From Mycobacterium bourgelatii (GTDB lineage Bacteria; Actinomycetota; Actinomycetes; Mycobacteriales; Mycobacteriaceae): a DNA stretch of 64,000 bases. How positions within the stretch are numbered: the first letter of the stretch is position 1; every line of letters begins with the position of its first letter. Made by a program: the position numbers and the translations under genes. The stretch covers positions 2,480,001 to 2,544,000 of the forward strand of contig NZ_BLKZ01000001.1 in assembly GCF_010723575.1 (NCBI RefSeq), written 5' to 3'. The notes under the pieces are model-generated. The model worked only from the letters and a program-made list of their open reading frames with translations, did not search any database and had not been told where the DNA came from. Below, in pieces: positions 62,941-64,000 of the stretch.

Positions 62941-64000
62941 GTGACCGCTGAACTGAGCCGAACCCCGATGTCGCCGCTGCCTGAGCTTTCCGCAGCCGAC
63001 ATTGACGAGGCGGCGAAGCGCATTTCTTCGGTGGTCACGCCCACGCCGTTGCAGTTCTGCGACCGGTTGTCGGACATCACCGGTGCCACGGTCTACCTCA
63101 AGCGCGAAGACCTGCAGGTCGTCCGTTCCTACAAACTGCGCGGCGCCTACAACCTGCTGGTGCAGTTGTCCGAGGACGAACTGGCCGCCGGCGTGGTGTG
63201 TTCGTCGGCCGGCAATCACGCGCAGGGCTTCGCTTACGCCTGCCGGTCCCTGGGCGTGCACGGCCGGGTCTACGTGCCCGCCAAGACACCGAAACAAAAG
63301 CGCGACCGGATCCGCTACCACGGTGGCGAGTTCATCGAGTTGATCGTCGGCGGCTCGACCTACGACATGGCCGCCGAGGCGGCGCGTGCCGACGTCGAAC
63401 GCACCGGGGCCACGCTGGTACCGCCCTATGACGACGTGCGGACCATGGCCGGCCAGGGCACCATCGCCGTCGAAATCCTTGCCGAGCTCGACGAAGAACC
63501 TGACCTGGTGATCGTCCCGGTGGGCGGAGGCGGCTGCATCGCGGGCATCACCACCTACCTCGCGGAGCGGACCGTCAACACCTCCGTGCTGGGCATCGAG
63601 CCCGCAGGAGCGGCCGCGATGATGGCCGCACTGGCCGCCGGCGAGCCGGTGACCTTGGATCATGTGGACCAGTTCGTCGACGGTGCGGCGGTGAGCCGGG
63701 CCGGGACGCTGACGTACGCGGCGCTGGCCGCCGCCGGTGACATGCTGTCGATCACCACGGTCGACGAGGGTGCGGTGTGCACGGCGATGCTCGACCTGTA
63801 CCAGAACGAAGGCATCATCGCCGAACCGGCGGGCGCGTTGTCGGTGGCAGGCTTGTTGGAAGCCGAAGTCGAACCCGGTTCAACCGTGGTCTGCCTGATT
63901 TCGGGTGGCAACAACGACGTGTCCCGCTACGGCGAGGTACTCGAGCGCTCGCTGGTGCACCTGGGCCTCAAGCACTACTTCCTGGTGGACTTCCCGCAGG
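62941..64000 (+). CDS. ilvA: Threonine dehydratase (cut by right edge)
   Basis: 353 residues visible, the protein continues beyond the window. PLP enzyme turning threonine to 2-oxobutyrate, first step to isoleucine. The PLP lysine is Lys65 in VVRSYKLRGAYN; SSAGNHAQGFA and PVGGGGCIAGITTYL bind the cofactor phosphate. The regulatory ACT domain begins at the edge (LKHYFLVDFPQ). GTG 62941 matches the M. tuberculosis start region. It shares the isoleucine theme with ileS but no T-box was seen here. Confidence 0.97.
   Translation, partial: MTAELSRTPMSPLPELSAADIDEAAKRISSVVTPTPLQFCDRLSDITGATVYLKREDLQVVRSYKLRGAYNLLVQLSEDELAAGVVCSSAGNHAQGFAYACRSLGVHGRVYVPAKTPKQKRDRIRYHGGEFIELIVGGSTYDMAAEAARADVERTGATLVPPYDDVRTMAGQGTIAVEILAELDEEPDLVIVPVGGGGCIAGITTYLAERTVNTSVLGIEPAGAAAMMAALAAGEPVTLDHVDQFVDGAAVSRAGTLTYAALAAAGDMLSITTVDEGAVCTAMLDLYQNEGIIAEPAGALSVAGLLEAEVEPGSTVVCLISGGNNDVSRYGEVLERSLVHLGLKHYFLVDFPQ

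Overview
The window is high-GC DNA from a slow-growing Mycobacterium. From about 27.9 kb to the right end the gene order follows the M. tuberculosis segment from fadD24 (Rv1529) to ilvA (Rv1559): fadD24, Rv1531-like, Rv1533-like, Rv1535-like, ileS, dinX, ansA, lspA, Rv1540-like, lprI, glbN, Rv1543-like, Rv1544-like, Rv1546-like, dnaE1, fadD11, plsB1, Rv1558-like, ilvA. Species cannot be fixed from the sequence. Assignments come from recognising protein motifs and gene order by eye; no database search was run.

1-29.7 kb is a greatly expanded pks5 / lipooligosaccharide-type lipid locus. It holds four large mycocerosic-acid-synthase-like polyketide synthases (one cut by the left edge), three PapA-type acyltransferase genes and one FadD24-type fatty acyl-AMP ligase. 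Two PKS genes diverge from a shared 0.9 kb region. The unit PKS->pap (3187-10995) is mirrored by pap<-PKS (11690-19616) around a 0.7 kb spacer. The two pap copies are about 1.44 kb and almost identical, but the + strand copy has a +1 change in a C run that breaks its reading frame. Three of the PKS genes share an upstream element (core TTGTACGTACGCAC) at a fixed distance before a TA(G/C)GCT -10 box. The likely joint task is methyl-branched acyl chain synthesis (PKS), chain activation and loading (FadD24) and transfer to a sugar or other acceptor (PapA).

29.7-36.1 kb carries small oxidoreductase-type genes, a tandem repeat patch and two riboregulators: an M-box (Mg2+) leader in front of a short Rv1535-like gene, with a possible leader peptide, and a T-box leader with a Shine-Dalgarno-sequestering helix in front of ileS. 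36.2-47.4 kb is conserved housekeeping sequence (dinX, ansA, lspA, pseudouridine synthase, lprI-glbN, two short-chain dehydrogenases), interrupted by an unrecognised two-gene cassette (44822-46872). That cassette encodes a one-helix membrane protein and a 494-residue coiled-coil protein, and contains a tRNA-3'-end-like segment.

47.4-58.4 kb has dnaE1 and then an accessory block in the place where M. tuberculosis has PPE21: an AraC regulator, a small monooxygenase-like gene with an AhpD-like gene, a secreted LIP-family lipase homologue with altered catalytic positions, a MerR remnant, a PE_PGRS protein fused to an alkaline-phosphatase-superfamily phosphodiesterase domain, and a class I methyltransferase. 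58.4-64 kb returns to conserved order with fadD11-plsB1 (acyl activation and glycerol-3-phosphate acylation), a small membrane protein, a deazaflavin-dependent nitroreductase family gene and ilvA cut by the right edge.
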